DNA of 35,038 nt from an uncultured Porphyromonadaceae bacterium (GTDB lineage: Bacteria; Bacteroidota; Bacteroidia; Bacteroidales; Muribaculaceae), in the NCBI GenBank assembly GCA_900548705.1, contig URLF01000019.1, positions 1 through 35,038 of the forward strand, given 5' to 3'. Of this stretch, positions 24,657 through 32,673 are shown piece by piece. The notes beneath the pieces were generated by a model, which saw only the letters and a list, made by a program, of their open reading frames with translations, did not search any database and was not told the origin of the DNA. Positions within the stretch are counted from its first letter, which is position 1. Each line of letters starts with the position of its first letter. Position numbers and translations under genes: made by a program.

Positions 24657-25796
24657 ATGAAGATATTAGCCATTAACCCCGGATCAACTTCCACGAAAAT
24701 AGCTGTTTTCGAGGATGCCACGCCGATTATGACGCATACCATTCGTCATTCCGTGGAGGAACTTTCACGGTTCCGCCGTGAGATAGATCAGCTTGACTAT
24801 CGTCGCGAACTGGTTGTAAAGGCGCTTGCCGACAATGCCATTCCGTTTGAATTCGACGCTGTAATCGGTCGCGGTGGCCTCACCCATCCGATTCCCGGCG
24901 GAGTCTATGAGGTAAATGATGATATGGTGAGGGCTATGTATGAGTCTCCCCGCGACCATGCCTGCAATCTCGGCAGTCTTATCGCTCACGACATCGCTAT
25001 GGAAATCGACGGGTGCAAGGCTTTCATCGCCGACCCCGGGATTGTCGACGAGATGGATGAAATCGCCCGTGTCACCGGTTCGCCGATTATGCCCCGCATA
25101 ACTACCTGGCATGCCCTCAACCAGCGTGCCATCGGCCGGAGGTTTGCCCGCGATTATTCCAAGGAGCATCCTGAGGCTCCCAGGAAATACCGCGAGATGA
25201 ATCTCATCATATGCCATCTCGGAGGTGGCATCTCGATTGGTGCGCATAAGCATGGCAAATGTGTCGATGTCAACAACGCGTTTGACGGTGAAGGCCCGTT
25301 CTCTCCCGAGCGTGCAGGCTCGCTACCCTCAGGCTCACTCATCGATTTGTGTTATTCGGGACGTTACACCAAGGAGGAACTAAAGAAACGTATCAGCGGC
25401 AAGGCCGGGCTGGCCGCACATCTGGGCACAGTGGCAATCCCTGAAATCGAGCAGCGTATCGCTGACGGCGACGAGCATGCGCGCCTGGTGCTCGACGCTA
25501 TGATATATTCAATCGCCAAGTCAATAGCCGCCCTCTCTCCGGTGTTTTATGGCGACATCGACGCGATTCTCATCACCGGCGGCATCGCTTATTCCGATTA
25601 TGTTATTAGCCGTCTGAAAAAGCGTGTCGGATTCCTTGCTCCCGTCCATGTCTATCCCGGCGAGGATGAACTGGAGGCATTGGCTCTCAATGCTCTCGGA
25701 GCGTTGAACGGAGACCTGGCCATCCAGACTTTCCATCTCGGTACCGGGATGCGCACAGTATGTCCTCCCAAGGAGGCTCCGGTCTGTGTCCGTTGA
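24657..25796 (+). CDS. buk: butyrate kinase
   Basis: Buk converts butyryl-phosphate plus ADP to butyrate plus ATP. It starts at ATG 24657, 38 nt after ptb; a TTG three bases earlier is unlikely. The 379 residues have the ASKHA kinase motifs: INPGSTSTKIAVF at the N-terminus, VIGRGG, HLGGGISI and the Buk-type FDGEGPFSPERAGSLP, plus ITGGIAYS near the C-terminus. The last of these separates it from acetate kinases, which are less similar. In Bacteroidota the ptb-buk pair is often linked to branched-chain or butyrate fermentation; no acyl-CoA-forming enzyme is nearby to settle the substrate. Confidence 0.95.
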   Translation: MKILAINPGSTSTKIAVFEDATPIMTHTIRHSVEELSRFRREIDQLDYRRELVVKALADNAIPFEFDAVIGRGGLTHPIPGGVYEVNDDMVRAMYESPRDHACNLGSLIAHDIAMEIDGCKAFIADPGIVDEMDEIARVTGSPIMPRITTWHALNQRAIGRRFARDYSKEHPEAPRKYREMNLIICHLGGGISIGAHKHGKCVDVNNAFDGEGPFSPERAGSLPSGSLIDLCYSGRYTKEELKKRISGKAGLAAHLGTVAIPEIEQRIADGDEHARLVLDAMIYSIAKSIAALSPVFYGDIDAILITGGIAYSDYVISRLKKRVGFLAPVHVYPGEDELEALALNALGALNGDLAIQTFHLGTGMRTVCPPKEAPVCVR

Positions 25797-25873
25797 TTAC
25801 CGAAATTTCTGACCGCCTTTATATATGTGTATATGTGGCTTGGTTGCCACACTCTATCATAGTCTTTAATCCT

Positions 25874-25912
25874 AACTTCCCGGCACTGGCCCATAGCTAT
25901 TGTCGGGAAGTT
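25874..25912. terminator. bidirectional terminator between buk and menE
   Basis: A 12-bp stem with one G-T pair (25874-25885 with 25901-25912) around a 15-nt loop lies between two convergent genes and abuts the menE stop. A smaller hairpin, TGTGGC with GCCACA, lies at 25834-25851. Confidence 0.75.
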
Positions 25913-25914
25913 CC

Positions 25915-26925
25915 TTATAGCCGTTTGAGTTTTCCCGATGGGGTGGTGGGGAATTTCTCAAGGTGACGGATGCGTTTGGGGATTTCGTAATGGCTGAGAT
26001 GTTGCCGGCAGATTTCTGTTAGCTCATCATCAGTGGTGGATTCTTCCCACTGCCCCTTTTCAACCACAAGCGTTACCGCTTCCCCCCATTTCGGGTCATT
26101 TTCCCCTTTGATATAGAATCGGCAAGGCAATTTCCCTTCAAGCTTTTTCTCCAGTTCTTCGGGGAAGATTTTTATACCCCCTGAGTTTATCACGTTGTCG
26201 AAACGTCCGCGCCAGATGAAACTGCCGGGGTTTACCAGACTCGCTATATCGTTGGTTTGCAATTCCCTGAAGCTGTATTCAGGCGCGACAATCCGGAGAC
26301 ACCCCCTTTCGTCGAGGATGAACGACACCACCGGCATTGCCGTGAAATGCTCTGTCCCGAGCGGACGCAGGGCGACGTGGCTGCAGGTCTCCGTCATCCC
26401 GTATGTGGCGAAAATACCTGTTCCCTCCGATTTCGCTTCAAGCAGCGTGGTCTCGGTCTCTGTCGGGATGGCGGCTCCTCCGATTATCACATTCCTGACA
26501 GCTCCCGGAGTGGATGATAACGATTCCAGCAGTGTCGGGGATTGTGACGGCACTATCGGCAACAGGTCTATCCCCTCCGCGACATAGGAGGCGACTGCGG
26601 GAGATTGCAGGAATGAGTTGGAAGGGCGGCAGAACGCCACTTCGCAATCCGCCTCGATAGCTCTGACTATCATCATCTTTCCCGCGATATAGCTTGCTGA
26701 AAGGGGGCATAGCAAGCGGGAGGACTGGCAGATGTCAAACCTCCTGTTGGTCGCCCGGGCAGACACGCGCATATCCTCTTTGCGGAGACAGATTTCTTTC
26801 GGCTTTCCTGTCGAGCCGGAAGTATGGGCGATTATGAAATCATCTTCCGACTGCCATTGCTGCAGGAACTCCTCCACATCCCGGCGGTAGCCGGGTTCAT
26901 CTGTCAGATATACGGTGTTGAACAT
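25915..26925 (-). CDS. menE: o-succinylbenzoate-CoA ligase, short form
   Basis: MenE activates o-succinylbenzoate with ATP and CoA in menaquinone synthesis. The ATG at 26925 gives 336 residues; the open frame runs on to 27120 but that part overlaps menC and looks unlike protein of this family. The adenylation motif HTSGSTGKPK is at 34-43, so most of the first subdomain normally before it is missing. Later motifs are present: GGAAIP, YGMTETCSHV, WRGRFDNVINSGGIKIFPEELE, and the C-terminal catalytic lysine in PSGKLKRL. It starts 46 nt after menC and ends the operon. Identity rests on both these motifs and its place after menD, menB and menC. Confidence 0.88.
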   Translation of the reverse strand: MFNTVYLTDEPGYRRDVEEFLQQWQSEDDFIIAHTSGSTGKPKEICLRKEDMRVSARATNRRFDICQSSRLLCPLSASYIAGKMMIVRAIEADCEVAFCRPSNSFLQSPAVASYVAEGIDLLPIVPSQSPTLLESLSSTPGAVRNVIIGGAAIPTETETTLLEAKSEGTGIFATYGMTETCSHVALRPLGTEHFTAMPVVSFILDERGCLRIVAPEYSFRELQTNDIASLVNPGSFIWRGRFDNVINSGGIKIFPEELEKKLEGKLPCRFYIKGENDPKWGEAVTLVVEKGQWEESTTDDELTEICRQHLSHYEIPKRIRHLEKFPTTPSGKLKRL

Positions 26926-26971
26926 TTGGTGGATTTTTACGGGATTTCGATTTCGGACAACGCAATGAGAC

Positions 26972-27991
26972 TCAGCGATACCATAACCGCTCGCCACGCG
27001 TTTCGAGAGGAGAGGGGATGTTGTTGGTGTAAAGGTTTCCCGTCCCGAGTCCCTGAGGAATTTCAGGTTGATATGATGCTGTCCATCTTCCGATAGCTTC
27101 CAGACCGATGTTGGATTCAAGTGCCGAGGTCGCCCACCATCCGATTCCTCGCTGACAGGCGAGCGAGATCCATTCGTCAGCCTGACGGAACCCGCCGCAG
27201 AGCGATGGTTTCAGTATGATGTAGCGGGGAGCGATTGCCTCAAGCATCTCAATCTTCTCCTCCCGGGTGCTGAACCCGATAAGCTCCTCGTCAAGGGCGA
27301 TGTCGATAGGGGACAGGCGGCATATCCGATTCATTGCCTCCCATTGGCGCGGCTTGACAGGCTGCTCCAGGGAGTGGATTTCGAATGCGGACAGACGTTC
27401 GAGACGTTCGAGGGCGTTCTCCGGGGTGAAGCCCCCGTTTGCGTCAAGACGCAACTCGATGTCTGCCGGGGAAAATTCCTTGCGGATGTCGGCTATCAGT
27501 TCAAGCTCATCCTCGAAACGGATTCCTCCGATTTTAAGCTTCACACAAGGGAAGCCGCTGTCAAGCTTCTCGCGTATCCGGCGGCGCATTGTGGATTTGT
27601 CTCCCATCCATACCAGCCCGTTTATCCGGATGCCCTCATTGCCTTCAAGCCACGCGGTTTCACGCCCGGTGGTAGGGTAGAGTCCACTCCGAAGCAACGC
27701 CGACTCGAATCCTGCACGGATGGAGGAGACCCGGGGCAACGAGCCCATCATCTCCTCCAGCGAGCCGCACTGTGATGCCCGGCGGCAAGCGTTGTCGAGC
27801 TGCTGTTCATAATCGGGGGTGTCCTCCCTGCTCAGCCCATGGAACATAGCGGCTTCCCCGACAGCTTCCCCGCCGGGGATTTCCTCCGACTCGATTCTGA
27901 CAAACCAGGTGTCTTTCTCCATCATCGAGTCGCGCGAGGTTATCGCCCTCTCGCGGAAGCGGAGGGTGTATCTTTGCCACGAAACTTTCAT
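26972..27991 (-). CDS. menC: o-succinylbenzoate synthase
   Basis: MenC dehydrates SHCHC to o-succinylbenzoate. It is an enolase-superfamily enzyme of 339 residues with the expected active-site set: Lys151 and Lys153 in VKLKIGG, metal ligands Asp183 (LDANGG), Glu209 (LEQPV) and Asp234 (ALDEEL), and the C-terminal lysine Lys261 (ILKPSL). It starts 8 nt after the menB stop. Family and place agree, so the call is firm. Confidence 0.94.
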   Translation of the reverse strand: MKVSWQRYTLRFRERAITSRDSMMEKDTWFVRIESEEIPGGEAVGEAAMFHGLSREDTPDYEQQLDNACRRASQCGSLEEMMGSLPRVSSIRAGFESALLRSGLYPTTGRETAWLEGNEGIRINGLVWMGDKSTMRRRIREKLDSGFPCVKLKIGGIRFEDELELIADIRKEFSPADIELRLDANGGFTPENALERLERLSAFEIHSLEQPVKPRQWEAMNRICRLSPIDIALDEELIGFSTREEKIEMLEAIAPRYIILKPSLCGGFRQADEWISLACQRGIGWWATSALESNIGLEAIGRWTASYQPEIPQGLGTGNLYTNNIPSPLETRGERLWYR

Positions 27992-27999
27992 CTGACCGG

Positions 28000-28821
28000 T
28001 TAGCCGGGGAATTTGGGGAACTGGCCGAAGTCGGGGGCACGTTTCTCAAGGAATGCGTTCTTCCCCTCCTGTGCTTCCGGCATGAGATAATAGAGCAGGG
28101 TGGCGTCCCCGGCGAATTCCATCAGGCCCGCCTGGCCGTCAAGTTCGGCGTTGAGGGCGCGTTTGATCATGCGGATTGCCATCGGGGAGCGTTGCAGTAT
28201 GGTCTCACACCATTCGACGGTCTCATCCTCCAGACGTTCGAGGGGAACGACGGCGTTGATCATGCCCATCTCAAGTGCCTCTTGGGCGGTGTACTGTCGG
28301 CAGAGATACCAGATTTCACGGGCCTTCTTCTGCCCCACGCAGCGGGCGAGGTATGACGAGCCGAATCCGGCGTCGAAACTGCCCACCTTCGGGCCGGTCT
28401 GACCGAAACGGGCGTTCTCGGAGGCGATGGAGAGGTCGCAGACCACATTCAGGACATTGCCGCCACCGATGGCGTAGCCGTTGACCATCGCGATTACCGG
28501 CTTGGGAATAGACCGGATGGCCTTGTGAAGCTCCAGCACATTGAGGCGGGGGGTACCGTCGGCATCCACATATCCCCCCAGCCCTTTGTAATGCTGGTCA
28601 CCTCCGGAACAGAAAGCCTTGTCGCCGATACCGGTGAGGATGATTACTCCGATTTCCGGGGTGGCGCGGCAATAGTTCATCGCGTCGAGCATCTCGAAAT
28701 TGGTCTGCGGGCGGAAGGCGTTGTAGACCTCCGGACGGTTGATTGTTATTTTTGCGATTCCTCCGAATTGCTCGAAGAGGATATCCTCATATTCTTTTAT
28801 GGTTTTCCAGTCACGTTTCAT
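28000..28821 (-). CDS. menB: 1,4-dihydroxy-2-naphthoyl-CoA synthase
   Basis: MenB closes the second ring of the naphthoquinone by an intramolecular Claisen condensation of o-succinylbenzoyl-CoA. The 273-residue crotonase-fold protein has the family motifs ITINRPEVYNAFRP, CSGGDQ, VNGYAIGGGN and KVGSFDAGFGSSYLAR. These match MenB rather than other enoyl-CoA hydratases. It lies between menD (25-nt gap) and menC (8-nt gap) in one transcript. Confidence 0.96.
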   Translation of the reverse strand: MKRDWKTIKEYEDILFEQFGGIAKITINRPEVYNAFRPQTNFEMLDAMNYCRATPEIGVIILTGIGDKAFCSGGDQHYKGLGGYVDADGTPRLNVLELHKAIRSIPKPVIAMVNGYAIGGGNVLNVVCDLSIASENARFGQTGPKVGSFDAGFGSSYLARCVGQKKAREIWYLCRQYTAQEALEMGMINAVVPLERLEDETVEWCETILQRSPMAIRMIKRALNAELDGQAGLMEFAGDATLLYYLMPEAQEGKNAFLEKRAPDFGQFPKFPG

Positions 28822-28846
28822 TGTGGGATATGTATGCGGTTGTTGT

Positions 28847-30517
28847 TTAATTTTCTACTTGGGAAATATGCAGGTCGAGCAACGCGGGGCGCCCTGTCTC
28901 GGCGATGAACTTCGGGAGGATGACGGCGAGACGGCCGGGGGAGTCGGCATGGAAGTAGGCCAGGCCATATCCCTCGGCGAGCTTCGCGAGAGGGAGCCGG
29001 GTCTCGCAGGCGAAATATCGTTCAAGTTCCGGCAATTCCCGGGTGTTGGCTATTTTCCTGAAGATGCCTCCGCCACGGTTGCCTATCACGGCGATTTTTA
29101 GGCGGGGGGAGAGGAGGGTGGAGCTTAACGCGGCGATGTCATACTGCATCGACATGTCCCCGGTCAGCAATAGGGTTGTCCCTTTGTAAGGGAGCGACGC
29201 TCCGAGGGCTGTGGAGACTGATCCGTCGATGCCGCTCACCCCACGGTTGCAGTCGCGGCGGTGGAAACGATATGCGTCGCCGATCACCGCGTAGCGTGGA
29301 GTAAGTCCATTGCTCAGCTGGAGGTTCCAGTCTTTCGGGCAGTCACGGAGAAGCTGGAGTGTGGCCTGCCGTTCGTTCCACACCTCGGCATCCGCCCGGA
29401 AACGGACAGCCTCATTCTCGTCGGCACGGAAGGCGGCCTCGTGCCACAAAGATTTGAACTCATCCATTCCAGCCGGTTTGCCGTGATGGAGATATTCCAT
29501 GGCGTTGGCGAAACGGGGGAAGAACTCCTCTTCGCCGATTTCTATCCTGCGGGTCAGGGAGAAATATGAGTCAATCAGGGATTCGTTCTCACCGATATGC
29601 CAGTGCCATTCGATTCCGGTGTGGCGCAGATAATCCTTGAGCCGTTTCGAGAGCAATCCTCCCCCGAAAGTTATCAGCAGGGTGGGGCGGGATGCGGGGC
29701 GGCTGAGCAGTTTGGAGTCAATGAACAGGTCGGGACGCGACAATACCCCCTCGGCGTTGACGTTGGCCAGCGCGTCGGCCACCACCGTCACCTGCGGCAA
29801 GCGGGAGAGTTTTCCCAACGCGCGGTTCATCCCTGAGGATGGGGGGCAGAAGCCGCCGACAATCAGAACCTCCCTCTCCGTGGCCTCGGCGGCGAGGATG
29901 CGTGCGTCATCGACATCCAGTTTGCGGGATGGCTGCAGGAGGTCGATTTTACGGAATGAGGATTGGGGAATGTCACCTCTGTCGGATGTCAACGGCTCAT
30001 CGAATGAAACATTGATATGCACCGGTCCGCGCCTTCCGGTCAGTGCGGTCTGCAGGGCCTCGTTGAGTATGCGGTTGGCCAGCCAGCGGTCTTTGTCACC
30101 GGCTATCTCCCCTCTGAGGGTGTATGACCCCTTTACGATGTTGCCTAAGATTCCGGGTTGTCGGATGGTCTGACTGTCATCCTGACCGATCCATTCGGCA
30201 GGACGGTCGGCGGAGATGACAATCAGAGGCACTTTCCTGTAATATGCCTCCGCCACCGCCGGAGCATAGTTGAGCAACGCGGTCCCCGATGTGCAGGCAA
30301 TCACCGCCGGGCGACGCGAAACCAATGCGTGTCCCAAAGCTATGAAAGCCGCCGAACGCTCGTCGATAACCGGCCTGACTGTCAGGGCGGCCTGGCGGGC
30401 GAATGCGATGATGAGGGGGGCGTTGCGCGACCCCGGCGAGGTGAATATGTCGGTAGCCCCGTAGGCCGCCAGTGCGGCGGCGAGACTATGGGCCGTTTCT
30501 TTCAAGCAGTTGACCAT
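28847..30517 (-). CDS. menD: SEPHCHC synthase (menaquinone biosynthesis)
   Basis: MenD joins isochorismate and 2-oxoglutarate with thiamine diphosphate as cofactor, the first committed step. The 556 residues show the N-terminal FTSPGSRNAPL, the cofactor-activating Glu53 in VIDERSAAFIALG, CTSGTALLNYAPAVAEA, and the diphosphate/metal motif beginning GDMSMQYDIAALSS near residue 450. It is the first gene of the menD-menB-menC-menE transcript. menF (isochorismate synthase) does not precede it here. TAATTTTG lies seven bases before the ATG, so the leader is short or absent. Confidence 0.96.
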   Translation of the reverse strand: MVNCLKETAHSLAAALAAYGATDIFTSPGSRNAPLIIAFARQAALTVRPVIDERSAAFIALGHALVSRRPAVIACTSGTALLNYAPAVAEAYYRKVPLIVISADRPAEWIGQDDSQTIRQPGILGNIVKGSYTLRGEIAGDKDRWLANRILNEALQTALTGRRGPVHINVSFDEPLTSDRGDIPQSSFRKIDLLQPSRKLDVDDARILAAEATEREVLIVGGFCPPSSGMNRALGKLSRLPQVTVVADALANVNAEGVLSRPDLFIDSKLLSRPASRPTLLITFGGGLLSKRLKDYLRHTGIEWHWHIGENESLIDSYFSLTRRIEIGEEEFFPRFANAMEYLHHGKPAGMDEFKSLWHEAAFRADENEAVRFRADAEVWNERQATLQLLRDCPKDWNLQLSNGLTPRYAVIGDAYRFHRRDCNRGVSGIDGSVSTALGASLPYKGTTLLLTGDMSMQYDIAALSSTLLSPRLKIAVIGNRGGGIFRKIANTRELPELERYFACETRLPLAKLAEGYGLAYFHADSPGRLAVILPKFIAETGRPALLDLHISQVEN

Positions 30518-30524
30518 TTCAATA

Positions 30525-30532
30525 CAAAATTA
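30525..30532 (-). promoter_or_regulatory. -7 box (TAATTTTG) of the men operon
   Basis: On the minus strand TAATTTTG (30532-30525) is seven bases before the menD ATG. It is back to back with the plus-strand box at 30556-30563, making a compact divergent promoter. Confidence 0.55.
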
Positions 30533-30555
30533 GAAAAAATGGAGGAAAAATTTTG

Positions 30556-30563
30556 TATCTTTG
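30556..30563 (+). promoter_or_regulatory. -7 box (TATCTTTG) of the DUF1599 gene
   Basis: TATCTTTG lies 19 nt before the ATG at 30583. It excludes the in-frame start at 30553, which would lie upstream of it. No clear -33 box was seen. Confidence 0.55.
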
Positions 30564-30582
30564 CGGAGAAAATTTTGACAAT

Positions 30583-31182
30583 ATGACAAAGTCAGTTAAT
30601 CCAGCCGCCGGAGTCTCGACCCCCGATTTCCCAAAGACCGAACGCCAGTTTGACAAAGCGATAGGGGAATGCCGCCAGGTGTTCGCGTCGAAACTCCGCG
30701 ACTATGGCGCGTCCTGGCGTCTGATGCGCCCGACAGCCGTGACAGACCAGATACTCATAAAGGCCGACCGCATCCGTTCCCTTGAGACGAAAGGGGAGAG
30801 CAAGGTGGACGAGCCGGTTGACGATGCTTTCAGGGCGATAGTCAATTATGGCATCATCGGGCTTATCCAACTGTGCCTGGGGTATGCCGACCGCAAGGAC
30901 ATCTCTCCCGAGGAGGCTCTGGAGATGTATGACCGCGAGATGGGGGCCACCCGCGAAGTGATGCTGGCCAAGAACCACGATTACAATGAGGCTTGGCGCA
31001 AGATGCGCGTCAGCTCCTACACCGACCTCATATTGATGAAACTCATGCGCACCAAGGAAATCGAGGACAACCTGGGGCATACCGAGGTGTCTGAGGGCAT
31101 CGACGCTAACTATCAGGATATGATAAACTATGCCCTATTCGGACTGATAAAGCTCGGTGAAGAGGCGCAGGCTGAAGCCTGA
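30583..31182 (+). CDS. DUF1599 (nucleotide-modification-associated domain) protein with internal duplication
   Basis: The 199-residue protein matches the DUF1599 family, whose function is not established, although the family has been linked to nucleotide modification. Two halves resemble each other. DYG-x-SWRLMR through TDQILIK, RIRSLE and NYGIIGLIQL (about 40-97) parallels DYN-x-AWRKMR through TDLILMK, RTKEIE and NYALFGLIKL (about 133-191). Conserved Asp, Trp, Arg and Lys residues recur in both. It has no signal peptide, so it is cytoplasmic. It is followed after 8 nt by the DoxX-like gene and is probably co-transcribed with it. The start is set by the promoter box. Confidence 0.82.
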   Translation: MTKSVNPAAGVSTPDFPKTERQFDKAIGECRQVFASKLRDYGASWRLMRPTAVTDQILIKADRIRSLETKGESKVDEPVDDAFRAIVNYGIIGLIQLCLGYADRKDISPEEALEMYDREMGATREVMLAKNHDYNEAWRKMRVSSYTDLILMKLMRTKEIEDNLGHTEVSEGIDANYQDMINYALFGLIKLGEEAQAEA

Positions 31183-31190
31183 TTGGTTTT

Positions 31191-32642
31191 ATGGCTGATA
31201 TGTCAGAAAACAATATCCATACCTCCGGGCTGCAGTCTGTGCGCTCAGGCTGGGTGGCCCGCGTGACCCGTAGCCGGTGGTTCGCCACTGTGGTCTGGAC
31301 TCTCAGGGTGCTGGTTGGCTCCCTGTTCGTTATGTCCGGACTGGTGAAGGGTATAGACCTTTGGGGATTCATCTTCAAGATTGAGGATTACCTTGCCGTC
31401 TGGGGATTCACCGAACCCCGGTCGCTCGTGCTGATGGGGGCGTTGCTCATCTCCGGATATGAATTCGTGTTCGGTTTCATGCTGGCCACTGGCTGTTACA
31501 AGCGTGTGGCCGTGTGGGCGTTGACGGCGATGATGGCGGTGATGTTGCCGCTTACGGCCTATATCGCCATCGCCAATCCTGTGAGCGATTGCGGTTGTTT
31601 CGGCGATTTCTGGATTATCTCCAACACCTGGACTTTCATCAAAAACATATTGATAGCCGCCGCGTTGATATTCCTGCTGATTTTCAACCGCAGGTTGAGG
31701 GTCGGTATGTTCCAGCCTGCCATCCAGTGGATTGTCGGCGCGTGGATTTCGCTCTATTTCATTATCGTGGCCCTTTATGGTTACAATGTGCAGCCTATGG
31801 CCGATTTCCGGCCCTATCCTGTCGGCGCTTATCTGGTGGAGAACAATGATGACGAAGACTCTGCCGGGGATGTGGAAGCGGAGGAGGCTGATGAAGATGT
31901 GTCGGAGGATGATATGACATTCATTTATGAGCGAGACGGCGAACAGCGAGAGTTCACTATCGACGACCTTCCGGATTCCACCTGGACCTTTGTGGAGCGT
32001 GTCGAGTCTGACATGCAAGGAGCGGATGGAGGGAAAGCCGAAGGGGCTGACTTTGTGGTTTATGATGCCGACGGTGAGGATGTCACATATGAAGCCATCA
32101 CCGGGGCAGGCACGGAGCTGTTGCTTGTGATTCCCGAACCGAGACGTATCGACATTTCCTATACATATTTCCTTAATGAACTGAAACAGTGGGCCGATAC
32201 ATCCGATGTGAGGATGACCTGCCTGATTGCCTCCGACAGACGTGGAATCGCTTATTGGAAGGATGTCTCGATGGCAGCATATGATGTCTTTTCGGCGGAG
32301 GACACGAAGCTGAAAGAGTTGTCGCGTGGCACGATGTCGCTTGTGGAGCTTAAAGATGGACGGGTGGTGGCGAAATACACCCTCAGCTCGATAGACGGCG
32401 ACATCCTCGACGAAGGCCCTTCGGGAAAAGACCTCCTGAGCCGTATGGCTCCTGCGCCGAAAGCCTGGTTCAAGGCCTTGACCGGATTCTTCGGGGTGGC
32501 GCTCCTGCTGCTTTACCTCTTCCAGAGCCTGGTGTTGGCTGTTTCTGCAAGAATTAGGGGATTTTATCAAAAAAAAGCCGTAAATTTGCAGGCGAAATCA
32601 AAGGACGCTGCCGCCGGCCCTGACCGTGAAGCGGAGTCCTGA
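31191..32642 (+). CDS. DoxX/MauE-like membrane protein with C-terminal thioredoxin-like region
   Basis: The 483-residue protein has four membrane helices in its first 170 residues, another near 178-200 and one near the C-terminus (about 433-458). Loop motif SDCGCFGDFW (132-141) has two cysteines, Cys134 and Cys136, as in MauE/DoxX-type proteins that handle thiols or quinones. A strongly acidic stretch (about 218-243) follows. The region from about 305 to 405 (LLLVIPEPRRIDIS, LIASDRRGIAYWKDV, SLVELKDGRVVAKY) resembles a thioredoxin-like fold but has no CxxC. I cannot name its partner. The order with DUF1599, tpiA, SPOR and folE genes is, as I recall, common in Bacteroidales. The tpiA promoter lies inside its 3' end. 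Confidence 0.78.
   Translation: MADMSENNIHTSGLQSVRSGWVARVTRSRWFATVVWTLRVLVGSLFVMSGLVKGIDLWGFIFKIEDYLAVWGFTEPRSLVLMGALLISGYEFVFGFMLATGCYKRVAVWALTAMMAVMLPLTAYIAIANPVSDCGCFGDFWIISNTWTFIKNILIAAALIFLLIFNRRLRVGMFQPAIQWIVGAWISLYFIIVALYGYNVQPMADFRPYPVGAYLVENNDDEDSAGDVEAEEADEDVSEDDMTFIYERDGEQREFTIDDLPDSTWTFVERVESDMQGADGGKAEGADFVVYDADGEDVTYEAITGAGTELLLVIPEPRRIDISYTYFLNELKQWADTSDVRMTCLIASDRRGIAYWKDVSMAAYDVFSAEDTKLKELSRGTMSLVELKDGRVVAKYTLSSIDGDILDEGPSGKDLLSRMAPAPKAWFKALTGFFGVALLLLYLFQSLVLAVSARIRGFYQKKAVNLQAKSKDAAAGPDREAES
32581..32588 (+). promoter_or_regulatory. -7 box (TAAATTTG) for tpiA inside the DoxX-like gene
   Basis: TAAATTTG preceded by an A-tract lies 86 nt before the tpiA ATG, within the last 20 or so codons of the upstream gene. 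It could give tpiA its own strong promoter with a leader of about 80 nt. A single motif inside coding sequence can arise by chance. Confidence 0.45.
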
Positions 32643-32673
32643 CAAACTCAACCATAACAAACTCCAAAATAAT

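Noticed and set aside
26926..27120. Longer N-terminus for MenE
   Set aside because: It overlaps the menC 3' end and shows no family similarity.
31245..32570. 441-codon minus-strand open frame
   Set aside because: Antisense to the DoxX-like gene; composition is His/Arg/Gly-rich as expected of a shadow frame.
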